Position numbers and translations under genes: made by a program. Shown piece by piece: positions 10,301 through 24,054 of a DNA stretch of 64,000 nt (its first letter is position 1; each line of letters opens with the position of its first letter). The notes below the pieces were generated by a model. The model was not told where the DNA came from and ran no database searches. It saw only the letters and a program-made list of their open reading frames with translations. Source of the DNA: Saccopteryx bilineata. Taxonomy: Eukaryota > Chordata > Mammalia > Chiroptera > Emballonuridae. The DNA lies in the NCBI RefSeq assembly GCF_036850765.1, contig NC_089490.1, positions 390,490,558 to 390,554,557 of the forward strand. Direction: 5' to 3'.

Positions 10301-13300
10301 GATTGGTATAATTATGTATTTATTATTATTTTTACTGATTTTAGAGAGAGGAAGCGAGTGAGAGAGAGACAGGAACATCAATCTATTCCTGTATGTGCCC
10401 TGACTGGGATTAAACTGGCAATCTCTGTGCTCAGGACAATGCTTAACCAATCGAGCTATCCAACCAGGGCTAATAGTTTTGTTGTTGTTGTTTTAAATGG
10501 AAAATCACAAGTGTGCATTTGGAGATACTGGAACGCTCCTAAATTGCTGGTGGTAATATAAAATGGGCCACTGTGGAAAAACTAGCAGTTCCTTAAAAAA
10601 TTAAGCAGAATTATCCTATGACCCAGCAATTTTACTCCTACATACTCAAAAGAAAACAGGTACTCAATGAGCATGTACTCACATGCATATATGTATACTA
10701 CCCATAATAACCAAAAACGGTAAAATAATACAAATATCCATCAATAGATGAATGGATAAACAATTTGTGGTATACATAAATAATGAACTATTACTCAGCT
10801 ATAAAAAGGAATGAAATACTGATACATGCTACAACATGGATAAACCTCAAAAACATTGTGCTAATAATAAGTAAAGGAAACCAGACATAGAAGTTCACAC
10901 ATTCATAATTCCAGAATGGGTAAATCCACAGAGAAAGAAAGCAGGTTAGTGGTTCCCAGAGGCTGGGTTAAGGAGGGTTAGGAAGGTGATGGGGAATGAC
11001 TGCTTAACTGGTACAAGGTTTTCTGCTGAGGTGATGAAATGTTATGTGACTAGTGAGGGGTGCTGGTTGAACAGTATAAATGTACTAAATGTTACAGAAT
11101 AGTATACTTTAAAATGGTTACTTTTATACAAATATCACCTTAATATTAAGAAATCTTTTTAAATAAAAAATTAGGTCCCGGCCAATTGGCTCAATGGATA
11201 GTGTCGGCCCAGCATGGGACAACCTGGGTTTTATCTCCAGTCTGGGCTCACACAAGAAGTGACCATCTGCTTCTCTTCCCCTTCCTCTGCCCCTTCTCTC
11301 CCTTCTGCCCTCCCGCAGCCAGTGGCTCGGATGGTTTGAGTGTCGGCGCTGGGCATTGAGAATAGCTAGGTTGATTCAAGCATCAGCCCCAGATGGGGGT
11401 GCATGTGGGAGTCTGTCCATTCTCTCTCCTTTCACTTAAAAAAAAAGGTAAAGGGAAATCTACACTACCTTATCTTTCTTTCCCTTCTTTGTCTTCTCAG
11501 GCGGTGGCACTTTGGGAGCTGGTGGTGGTGTTGGTGGACGAGGAGGAGGAGGGGGTGGTGGTGGTGGAGGTTCTGTAACAGCAGGGGCAGGCACAGCACC
11601 TCGAGCTTGGACTGGCTGTAATGTGGGAGCAGTCACTGCCATTTGGACAGAACATTCAGCATAACTCATAATTGCAGAAGTTGATGCCAGTCCGAGGTAA
11701 TTTGACGGTAGGCTCATTCCTCTGGCCTGATGACCCATTCCTGTTGTTGGATGGCTAACTGATATTGCCTGGTGTGCAATCCCTGCAGACTGTTGTCCAG
11801 TTCCTGTCACCTGGTGACCTACCCAGAAAACAAAGTGAAACTTTATGACAATGCCAAAAATAAGGAAAAGAAAGAAAAAGAAAATGAGGAATCTGTACAT
11901 CACCTACAAAATGATTCATATATACCTTTTCCTCAAAAAATACAGCCACATTTTCTGGTAGCAAAATACTGATCTCTGAATACTTTAGCACTAAGGTACT
12001 TGAACATCAAAATCACCAATGTTAGGTAAATGACAAAAAACCATCTGGAAGTAACCATGCTAAACCAAATGACAGTAACCATGCTAAACTGTTAATAGTA
12101 ACTGAAGTGTTCAGTAAGTGAGAAGAAACACATCTAAATAGTCTTAGCAATAAAAAACCTTTAATATTTCTTTGTGACATCTAATTTTAAAAACAAAGAT
12201 ATAATACATTGAGGAAAACATTTTAATCACAATGCTTACCTGTAGGTATAGCTGATTGGCTGTAGAGGACTGGAGAACTACCAATGGTAGCTGATCTCTG
12301 AACTACTGCAGTACTAACTTCTGTGGCTTTTCTCTTTATCGCTTTAGTGGAAGGAGAACTGGTGGTGGTAGAATCAACTGAACTCTGAAACACAAAACAT
12401 TCTATTCAGTGGCTAAAGGTCCTGGTAAACATCCTCCTCTAAAAAAAACCATGATGTCAATTATGCCCTAGTCCCCCCAAACTCTTCAGGATGCCAAATG
12501 ACATTTCTCACCTGGCTAGTTACAACCGTAGTTTGTGTAGGTTTCAGTGGAGTATCCTCCTCTGTTCCTGGGGCAGGAGGCTCCTCGCTTCCCTCATCCT
12601 CCATCTCTACCTCCTGGATCTCACCATCTTCCACGGGAGGAGGGGGAGGGGGGGGCGGAGGAGGGGACTCTGGGGGTGGAGGTGGAGGTGGTGGCATTTC
12701 CAAAGGTAATGGAGGTTGAAGCACAGGCACATTTGACTGAAGGAGGGTCCAAAATGGAGTAAGCGGCATGAGTGATGAAGAAGAAACTTGACCAGAAAAG
12801 GAGTCTTTACAAAGAGAACCTAAAAAACCAAATAGGAGTCAGGGAAAAAACAAGACAAAAACTCCATGGCTTATATTTACAGAAAGGCGCAACTGACTAG
12901 TGTGACAAAATCCGACCCACAGATCTATTCTACATTGACAGCACTGAAATACTGAGTAACTCAAGTTAAAAACTGATTTTCACAGAAAAATAAATTCATG
13001 AGCCTCATAGTTAGTAGTGACCCCAGCTATGAAATACTGGTCTTATGCCTGACCTGTGGTGGCGCAGTGGCTAGAGCATCGACCTGGAGTGCTGAAGGCG
13101 CAGGTTTGAAACCTCGGGCTTGCCTAGTTTAGGCACACACAAGAAGCAGTCAACAACTCAAGTGAAGCAATTACAACCTTGCTTGCTCTCTCTCTCCCTC
13201 CTTCTCTCTAAAATCAATATAATCTTTTTTTTGCCAGTTTGTTCCCTGGTAGGGCACATACAGAAACAGATCCATGTTCCTGTCTTTCTTTAAAAATCAG

Positions 13301-16300
13301 TAATTATTTTTAAATTTATTGATTGATTTTAGTGAGAGGAAGGGAGGGGAAAGAGAGTGAGAGGAAGAGAGTGCGAGAAAGGGAGGGAGGAACAGATACA
13401 TTCCTGTCTGTGCCCTGACCAGAGATCAAACCGGCAACTCTGCACTTCCACATGGCACTCTAACCAATCGAGCTATCAGGCCAAGGCAAAAAATCAATAA
13501 AATCTAAAAAAAATAATAATAAAAAAATTCTAATTTTGTTTTTTGGATCCAGATTTATGAACAAGTAAGTGAAGCACATCACATCAACCCAATGAGAAAT
13601 CCAGTCATCTGAACTTACACTTGGTTTCAAAATACACAACTAGAGGGCAACACTCTGGGGCCTTTTGACTTTCAAGAGTGATGTGCATTTGCAATACTGA
13701 TCCCATGAGTTTTCAGTGAGGCAAACAATTGAGATGACCCAGAGAACTACCCATTCAAAACACAGAAACTCTATCCGTTAATTAATCTGGGTTACTATAT
13801 TTTAAAAATCCATTTGCAAGGTGCTATTAACAAACCTCTCATTCCTTCACACTTTTGCGTGAATTACATTCATTTGCTAACTCACAGCAACACAAATCAG
13901 GGAGGATTTTATTTTTGTGATGATGTAAGGAAAATTTAGAAATCGTCAAGGTAAATGGTAACTAAGGCACACATAAGAGGTGTTTGAAGATGCAGAGGAT
14001 TTAAAATTGCTTAAGTCTGAGTTAAATTACAGCTGACAAGCTGTAGGATCAGCTTTCCTCTAGTTCTGCAAAATCCAGTTAATTACTGTCCTTTCTCTGC
14101 TGGGAAAAGCCTTAAGTATTAGAGAAAATAGGATATACTTACTTGTAGCCTTCCCCATCCCTCTTTATCATCAATAGGGAAGTTTCACAATATATGGGAA
14201 TATTAGATATAAATCCCAGGAATGCTGAAGGGGATTTTCTCCCTAAAAATCATAGAATTTAGGAGTAGAAGAAACATGAGAAATCATCTAGTTCAACCCT
14301 CCCATTTTAAAGGTCATGAAACCAGGAGGAATGTAACTTGTCCAAGATCATACAACTCTTAGTGGCCAGATATGACTACCAATTTAGTACTGTTTTACCA
14401 AGATTTCCTGGTGAAATATCAGGAGCCCAAAGCTTTAGAATCTCAAATAAATCTCACTTCTCACGGAGTAGAGATCCAGATGCAGTCACCTGTTAAATTT
14501 CATGGTCAGAAGTGGTGAATTAGATAAGAGCTGTATTATAAAAAGCTCTGCGACAAGGATAAGGCATTTTACCTTACTTTGCTCAAAATACACCACATTG
14601 GCACTTAACAAGGTAAAAACCAAAGTGACCATGAACCATTTGGCTTTTAAAATAGCTTTACTTTCCATGGAACAAAAAAATGACACATTATGAAAGTGAC
14701 TTTAAGAACCTGATTCACATGGTAACTCTACGTTGAGTTGTTTACTCCCCTAAGGAAAAGAGGACTAAAAAATCCACCAGAAAACAGAAATGCAGTTTTC
14801 TAGCTAAAGATTTCAAATGAGTCATTAAACTTGTATCTAATATGAATTTACACTATAACTATTAGTCTTGGCATGGACAAGCAGTCTACTACATTATGTA
14901 ATAGTATATATATATATCAAGATTACATTAGAACTTAGGTAATAAAACCTTGAATTTTAGTATCTTAATAAACGTCCTTCTAATATACCAACCACATATG
15001 GTGGGTAAATAAAAATGTCAAATTTTATGTGCTGGCAGGTTTCTCATCTAGAAGCATGACACAATGCCAATAGTTACAATGGTGATACGCTGCTATGCAA
15101 AGAACTCAAGGAAACAGGTTCAAAATTAATAATATGGTTTATAACCTCCAACAAAGTGAATCAGAGTTAAAGTTTGTGTAACTATGAGATAAACTAGACT
15201 TGATAAATTTAGCAGCAAATAAGGAATGAGCACTTTTAGAGTTAATACTGGAATCCAAAACTGTTTACTCAAAATATAAAAGCTGTGTCTTATTCATAAT
15301 TATCTCCTTCATCTTAAATTCAAAGAACTTGAAGAAATCCTAGTTTGAATGTCCAAGGATGTCATATTACATGATGCTTTTCTTCACTTCTAAATGTAAC
15401 CCAGTTGGTATATTTTGCCATTTAAGAGACCATGTTAAGCCTGAATCCCAAGGAGAGATTAATACAGAATACAAAGCTTTTATTATATGCTAACAATCTA
15501 AAAAATACAACCTTAAAGGGAGAATACTGTGGGGACACAAATTTTGAATTCTTCAAGAACATGTCTTTCCTGGGCATCTTTATTTCTATGTATGAGCAGG
15601 CTTCCTTTGTTTTCCCCCCAAAGAGAAAATTCTGCTTAGTATTTTGAGCCAAGAGGCCAGTTTAGCAATTTAAAGCAAGAAGTTATTATATAAATAATAA
15701 GTCCCACAGAGACTTTTTTGAAAAGCAGCTATATTTAACTAAGTGACACAAGCCCAATAAGACAGACATACTGAGTTATCTTGAAATATCACTCATCTTT
15801 AGAGACTTAAATTCAAGCTCTGAACAATAAACAAGGGTTAAAAATAAACAGAACTGTTGGAACTTCGTTGGCTCCTCACAGTGTAGTAATTTTTCTTTTT
15901 TAAAAGATGATTTTAACAACTGCTAAACTGACAGAGACCACATATTATAAAGTTTCATTACAGGCTTAAAATAGTGACCGGTATTGCTTTTAAATCCCAA
16001 ATTTGGATTTTACTTACAAGTTTATCATGGATTTAGTGGTTCTCAATAAAGAGGCTGAAGAATATAAACTGGTTTACCAGTGGCTTTTTCCTACAGCATA
16101 ACTAGTTTTATTTTAATCAGATAGGAATGTCTGGAAGGTCTTCCCTTTACCAGATAGGACCAACTGGGTGTGTCATCAACAAAGAGAGGATATAACAATA
16201 CTTAACTCTAAGGGGATCACAGACCACTTAGAGTTGGTAATTCTAGACTATCCAGCTTTGGAACATATAACAAAGGGACTTTAGACACTCACCAGGAGTG

Positions 16301-17260
16301 GAATCACCTACCCAAAACCACGTCAAGCCCCTTGAGTTCACTAAACAATAAAACCAACTTTTTAGGCACGTCACTATATCACTGCTACCAAAATGGAAAA
16401 AGTAATCAAAAGAATCATGAAAATAGTTAAGTAAAAAACCCTGTAACGTGAGAAAATGTATTTCTGAAAAGGTAGACTAAAACTACCCTTTTGCTATGTT
16501 CTAAAATGATCACTGCAGTCATATGTGGCTTTTTATGTAAAGTGATCTGAAAGTGAGTCTTAAGACTCTAAGAAGTTAAAATCATGACCATTTATTTCAT
16601 TTGGTACATCATCAGAACTTTTCTACTGGGATTAGGGAGCCAGTAGAGTACAAAGCATCATTTTTGATAAGCAGAGGACAAAACAATTCAGCTCTTCACT
16701 TCTTATCTTACCAACAAATTCCTTGTATTTTTATCTCCAAATGCTTCTTTAGCCTGAACAGGTGGTGGCACAGTGAAGAGAACTACGGCCTGTGGGCTGC
16801 ATGCGGCCCCCTGAGGCCATTTATCCGCCCCCCCCCACCGCACTTCCGGAAGGGGCACCTCTTTCATTGGTGGTAAGAGGAGCATTGTATGTGGCGGCCC
16901 TCCAACGGTCTGAGGGACAGTGAACTGGCCCCGAGTAAAAAGTTTAGGAACCCCTGGAATAGAGTATCGGTCTGGGATGCTGAGGACCCAGATTCAAAAC
17001 CTGAGGTCAACGGCTTGAGTTCGGGCTCACCAGCTTGAGCACAGGGTTGCTGGCTTGAGCACAGGATCACAGATATGACCCCATGTTCACTGGCTTGAGC
17101 TCAAAGGTTGCTAGCTTGAAGCCCAAGGTCACTTGCTCTAGTGGAGCCCCACAGTCAAGGCACGTATGGGAAAGCAATCAATGAACTACTAAGGTGCCAC
17201 AACAAAGACTGATGCTTCTCGTCTCTCTTCCTGTCGTTTTTTCTGTCCCTATCTCGTCAA

Positions 17261-17311
<51 letters not shown>

Positions 17312-20300
17312 CTCATTTATATTTACACTTCACAGACTCCTGCTGTCAAATGCCATCATTTTAATAAAAAGTTAGTTTTTTAGATGAAAAGGTTGCAAAT
17401 CAGTCTTGACTAATGTTTATTCATTTTTGTCCTTCCAAGATGACCTCAGAGGGGAAAAATTGTGTATCTTCTTCAATAATGTGGAAATCAAGCCATAACT
17501 TTTTTTTAAGATTAACTATTTATTTTGGGGGGGGGGTAAGCCATAACTCTTAAATGAGCTCTCAGAATTTTGGAGTAAGTGAGGAGCTATGAAAGCCCCA
17601 CCCTCTTTATAATGAGCAGCAGGTCCTCAAAATACTATTTTGTTATAACCTAAAAACTTAACTACTGCCTGACCAGGTGGTGGCACAGTGGATAGTGTGT
17701 GGACCTGGGATGCTGAGGAGCCAGGTTTGAAACCCTGAGGTTGCCAGCTTGAGTGTGGGCTCACCAGCTTAACCCCAAACGCTGCTAGCTTTAGCAAGAG
17801 GTCACTGGCTTGGCTAGAGCCCTCTCAGTCAAGGCACTATTAGAAAGCAATCAATGAGCAATTAAGGTGCCACAACAAAGAACTGACGCTTCTCATCTCT
17901 CCTCTCTCCCAAAAGAAAAAAAAAAAAACTAACTCACTTTAGTCTTATTATACCAATTAGTCTATGGTAAAACTGGTTTCATTATATATATATATATAGT
18001 TGTGCTTCAAGTCATGAAACCCATAAAAGAGTTAAGTGAGAACTAATTGTATATAACTATACTGAAGAGCTTTAAGAGTACTTTAAACGGGCTGAACCAT
18101 TCTGACTGTTTTTATAGAAGAATATTTTTGACAATTTGCAATGATAAATTATTTTGCTTCTCTAGAATAAGCCTAGTCCTAGTTTCCTAGCATTTCTTCA
18201 GATTAGGAGTTCTAACAACCACACACCACCCTTCTTGTAAGAAGAGCTGAAAAATGAGGTTGTCGAATCAATATACATGTTAACAATTCATCTATGTAGT
18301 TCTTTAGCATTAATTGGCATTTGTTTTTGGAAACCCACAGCTGTCTGTAGCACAAGAGAGCAGTAACAGGACAACCTTTAAAAATCAAAATACACTGGCT
18401 CGTCATTTCATTTTTTATCAATACTATGCTGATTTCCAAAGAGACTCTGCCTTTGTTTTCTTCAGTATCACTTTTGAATTCCGTTTTTAGGATAAGCTAC
18501 TATTTTTTACTTAGAAATTTATGTTATGATTTAAATTACTTCTTTTACGATCACTACACAAGCCCTTTTCTCTAAAATCATTTTTCTCCACCATCAGTAG
18601 AGAGTACTGTCCCACCTGTGGAATTCTCAGAGGGTTCTGCGGAATTTGAGTCAGTTCCAGTTTTGTCTTTCAAGGTCTGTTTAGGAATAGTCTCATCTCT
18701 GCTTCCTTGTGCTTGACTTCCTTCCTCCTCCTCCTCACCGTCTGGGAACTCCCACTGAGATTCGCCCGACTGTTCGTTTACATAGAAATATCGTCTATGA
18801 TCCCTAAATTACAAGAAAGAAAACACAGGTTTTAAGACCCATTCTCCTACAAAGACACTTCCATTTGGTCCTGTCCCAGGACAGCAGTCTGCTCTCCCAG
18901 GGACGAACCTCTTCTTAATGGACTGCTATTCACAAAGGCAACAAAGAGCTTTGACATTTGAGGATGGAGAACCAAGCATAATTCAAAGCTATTTGCACTG
19001 CCAGCAGCTCTGTGAACAGCCCTCAGCTCTCTCACTCCAACAGATGACTTAGAAAACACCTCTCATTATTTTTTTTCTTTCTTTTTTTTTTGCCAATGCT
19101 TAACATGATTTCAAGTATCATTAACGGAGGGACTCGATTTCCTAGAACACTAATTTCCCTTCCAAAGAAGAGAACAATGAAGTTTGCGAAAGTTGACTCT
19201 TCCCCTCTTGGATCGTGGAATTCACATTTCATACTCTTGATACCAAACACACTGAAAGCTAAAGAGAGGGAGAGGATCTGGGAGCTGAAAAATAAAAGAG
19301 CAAAGATTTCAAATAACGAAAAAAAATAAATCAAGAAAAGCCAAATATAAAAAGAAATGTTTTCATCTGACCTGCTGGCAGAAGATAGTAATCTTGTTCT
19401 TCATTCACATCTTCAGCCACGAAGCTTTCCTTAACTTCGCCGAGGTTAATCAGGAGTAGTTGCTTCCAGAGGTCCTGTAAAGCGCACAGAGCTCTCGCAT
19501 GCGCTTAACCCCAAGCCCGCCCTACTCCGTGCAACACTCTGGAGAGTAAAACCAGCTTTGTCCAATCTTGGAAAAAAATCCGTTACATGGAACACTTTAA
19601 ACATTGTTTTTTGTTTCTCCAACGCGTCGCTGGCCCAAGCTGAAAGTGCTTGCAGTGCTCTGCCTGCCCAGCACCGCTAACTGCAGCTGCTCTCAGTCTC
19701 CAGACAGGCTGTCATGTTGTCAGGTGGTGGTGATCACAAATCATGTCTGAGATGTCAAAGGTGAAAGGTGAAAAGGGGAGAAGAGTGCGTACCTGTCCCA
19801 GTGGCAGGACCAGCCTTTAGGAGTGGCGTTTATTTCATACTGTTTTAGTTGTTCTGCTGCATCCTGAAGTTTTCGTTTAAGGTAGTTTCCATTAAGAGCC
19901 CCTTCCCTCCAGTCTGCAATCCGAGTCTGGAATGAATAACCAGCAGTAAGTTTTAAAGACTATGTCAGAAGCAGAGGTAAGAAGGACCTAAGTCTTCTAG
20001 TATGTGACTGTATTGTTATACTGAGGCAGGAGTAGACCAAAGAGAAAAAGATCCCATCTTAATTTCATAAGAAATTGTTTGCTCTGCAGAGTTCTGAAAA
20101 ATGAGACTGGACTCCAGTACAGTTTTACACTGCCAATTCTCCAGTATCTATGAAAACGAGTAGCAGTTTTAGTTCTCCCCTTTAGACTGTACTAAGATTG
20201 GTTTCCCAGTAATTTTATCTTCAGTTTGGGTAGACAGTCTATTCAGTTTGCAATGTCACTAATCAAAATTAAAGATTCAGTATATAGGGAAACCAGTTAG

Positions 20301-23300
20301 CTTCCTATAGGAGTTCATTACCCAATCCCACCCTACCATTCTGCATAGTATGCAGGTTACAAACAAGACTCAGAACTTTTCTTTTTAAATAGAGATCTAA
20401 GGCTTTAACACTTATGAAATAATTTTAATATCATAAGGCCCCATCTGATCCTTATGAATAAATTTTTATTACAAAAAATCTATTAAAATATATGCCTTTT
20501 CAGTTGTACACCTAAAATTTGTGTTATTAACCAATGTTATCTAAATAAGTTAAATAAAATATACATGCCTACTGAAGGTGGTAAGTGTAAGGATCACTTC
20601 ACTGTTATATACATATTCTCAGTATTTGTCTTAATAGTAATTATATTTCTTTGGCTAATACATTTTTATTTCCTGTATTAGTGCTCAAAATATGCATCAA
20701 GATTAAACATTCCAATTTACGATTAAAACCTAAGGCCGATTCTTCACACACAGCATTTAATTTAAGCACTGACTATACTAAAAAAAATGGCTTAATTACC
20801 TCAGTCTGTAAGAGCAGCATATGAAAGTTGGAGATGGACTGTCTATTAATGCCTAAAAATTCAAATTTACTTGTCAGGGTATTTGCTAGTTCTCCGATCT
20901 GAAACTGTAATGCAGGAAAAAAAAATGTTAAAATTAAAATTAAATCAACAATATTTCCCATATTAAGCAAAAAATTTTCATTTATAACCCTGGACAGTTG
21001 GCTCAGTGGTAGAGCGTCAACTCAGCATGTAGAAGTGCAGGGTTTGATTCCTGGCCAGGGCACACAGGAAAAGCACCCATATGCTTCTCTACCCCTCCCC
21101 CTCTCCTTCCTCTCTGTCTCTCTCTTCCCCTCCCACAGCCAAGGGTCCATTGGAGCAGGGATGGCCCAGGCGCTGAGGATGGCTCCATGGCCTCCACCTC
21201 AGGCACTAGAATGGCTCCGATTGCAGCGGAGCAACACTCCAGAGGGGTTGAGCATCGCACCCTGGTGGGCATGCTGGATGGATCCCAGCCGGGCACACGT
21301 GGGAGTCTGACTGCCTCCCTCCTGCTTCTCATCACTTCAGAAATATATAAAATAAATAAATAAATTTTTTCATTATAGAGACCCTAGAAAAATGTATCTG
21401 CCTATATATTACACAGCCTATATATTACTATATATTCTCAAGTAGCTACATCCAAATAGTTATGTAGAAGATAAAATTCTAATTTATAATTCATATAAAG
21501 TGATGAAGTGATAGGTCTAGAAAAATTAAATGTATTATCTACTCTAACACAACATAAAATTCAATAGTTGAAAACAGATCCTAAATGATATAGCTCTCAA
21601 TATTGTTCAAACATCATTTATCCATTACCAACTATGTATACTAGCCACACACTGAAGAGAATTAATTCTCCAAGTCACTTCTACATGGCTGTAAACTAGC
21701 TAATAATTGGATAAAGTCTTTCAAGTCAAAAGAATATGCTGGCCCTGGACGGTTGGCTCAGCGGTAGAGCGTCGGCCTGGCGTGCGGGGGACCCGGGTTC
21801 AATTACCAGCCAGGGCACATAGGAGAAGCGCCCATTTGCTTCTCCACCTCCCCCTTCCTCTCTGTCTCTCTCTTCCCCTCCCGCAGCCAAGGCTCCATTG
21901 GAGCAAAGATGGCCCGGGCGCTGGGGATGGCTCCTTGGCCTCTGCCCCAGGCGCTAGAGTGGCTCTGGTCGCGGCAGAGAGACGCCCTGGAGGGGCAGAG
22001 CATCGCCCCTGGTGGGCGTGCCGGGTGGATCCCGGTTGGGCGCATGCGGGAGTCTGTCTGTCTCTCCCCGTTTCCACCTTCAGAAAAATACAAAAAAAAA
22101 AAAAAAAAAAAAAAAAAAGAATATGCTAACTGGTTTTTCCAATAGACCACCCCTTAAACAGTCACACATTATTATGGCCCAATTTTCCTGTTAGAAATAG
22201 AAACAAAATTGGAAGCAAATTTGCCCATGTAAGGACATGTATGTAGTTTACATAGGAATTAAACTTATGACTTTAAGTCTCTTTAGTACTTCCAAACTAG
22301 AGAAGCCTTTATTTGATAAGCTACTGCTTTCTAAAGGAGGCTTACTGTAAGAAAGTAATTAAGTATTTAGAATTTATTTTTAGGAGAGGGTATGAGGGGA
22401 AGGGTCTAAGGAGACCCTTATTCAGGGGATAGAAAATGATTCGACTTTGGGTGATGGGTATACAACATAGGCAACAGTTCAAATGCTATAGAAATGTTTA
22501 CCTGGCTCTGACCAGTTGGCTCAACATTAGAGCATTGGCTAGTGTGTGGAAGTCCCAGGATCAATTGCTGGTCAGGGCACACAGGAGAAGTGACCATCTC
22601 CTTCTCCACCCCTCTCCCCACTTATCCTACAGCATGGCTCATTGGGACAAGTTGGCCCCAGAGGCTGAGGATGGTTCCATGGCCTCTGCCTGAGGCACTA
22701 AACTAGCTTGGTTGCCATGCAATGGAGCAATGGCCCCAGATGGGCAGAGCATCACCTGGTAGGGGGCTTGCTGGGTGGATACTGGGGTGCATGCGGGAGT
22801 CTGTCTCTCTTCCTCCCTGCCTCTCACTTAAAAAAAAAAGTTTACCTAAACCCTCTGTACTCTTATTGATCAATGTCACCCTTAATTTTCTAAACAAAAT
22901 TAAAAAAAAATTATTTTTAGATAATCTCTACATAAAAAGTCCATCTTCTAAGTCCTTACCGCCACCTTAAATATGACTTTTTCCATCTAACCAAGTAAAT
23001 AATTTATATTTGGCAATAGGAAAGATTACTTTTACTACTTGCTAATAGAAAACAGTTTAGCCCTGGTCAGGTGGTAGTGGGTAAAGCATCAACCCAGCAC
23101 ACCAGAGGTTGCAGGTTTGACTCTGGTCAGGACACATATGAGAAGTAATAAATATACAATTAAATGAAATTAAGTGAAACAATTAATGCTTCTCTCTCTC
23201 TCAAATCAATGGAAAATTTTTTTTTAAAAAGGGAGTTTAATGGTTAGCCAACCTAAGAATATTTGTCAAATGGCATTCAGTAATGTGTATACATACTTTT

Positions 23301-24003
23301 AAATCCTGTTCTTCTTCTACTTTAGGTGTTGTTTGTACTTTTATCTTCTCTGAAGACTCTTCTACTTCCATCTCTTTGTCTGAATTCTCATCTATTTTTT
23401 CCGAATTTTCAGCAATTGCTGCAGAAGAAAACATGAAATTAAACCAAAGGGACCAATGATGATAGAGCCCTATAAACATTTTCTTACTCCTGTAGCAGAG
23501 AAATCCAAAAACTGTAGTAATTCCTTCTATTGCCTGTGTTTCTTACTTGTTAAAGAAGCCCTAATGTCATTTGACCTGGAACACTGAGGTCACTGGTTCA
23601 AAACCCTGGGCTTACCTGCTCAAGGCACATGTGAGAAGCAACAATGAACTGATGTTTCCCACTTCTCCCCCCAGCTTTCTCTCTCTCTTCTAAAATCAAT
23701 AAATAAAAGCTTAAAAAAAAGAAATTTAAGAAGCCCTAATGACTTATCGACCTATTTTCTTTATAAAACCAAAACTCTTTATCCTGCCTGACCTGTGGTG
23801 GCGCAGTGGATAAAGCGTCGACCTGGAAATGCTAAGGTTGCCGGTTCGAAACCCTGGGCTTGCCTGGTCAAGGCACATATGGGAGTTGATGCTTCCAACT
23901 CCTCCCCCCTTCTCTCTCTCTGTCTCTCTCCTCTCTCTCTCTAAAATGAATAATAATAATAAAAAAAAACCTCTTTATCCTTTATAATCTTTCTTTCTTT
24001 TCT

Positions 24004-24054
<51 letters not shown>

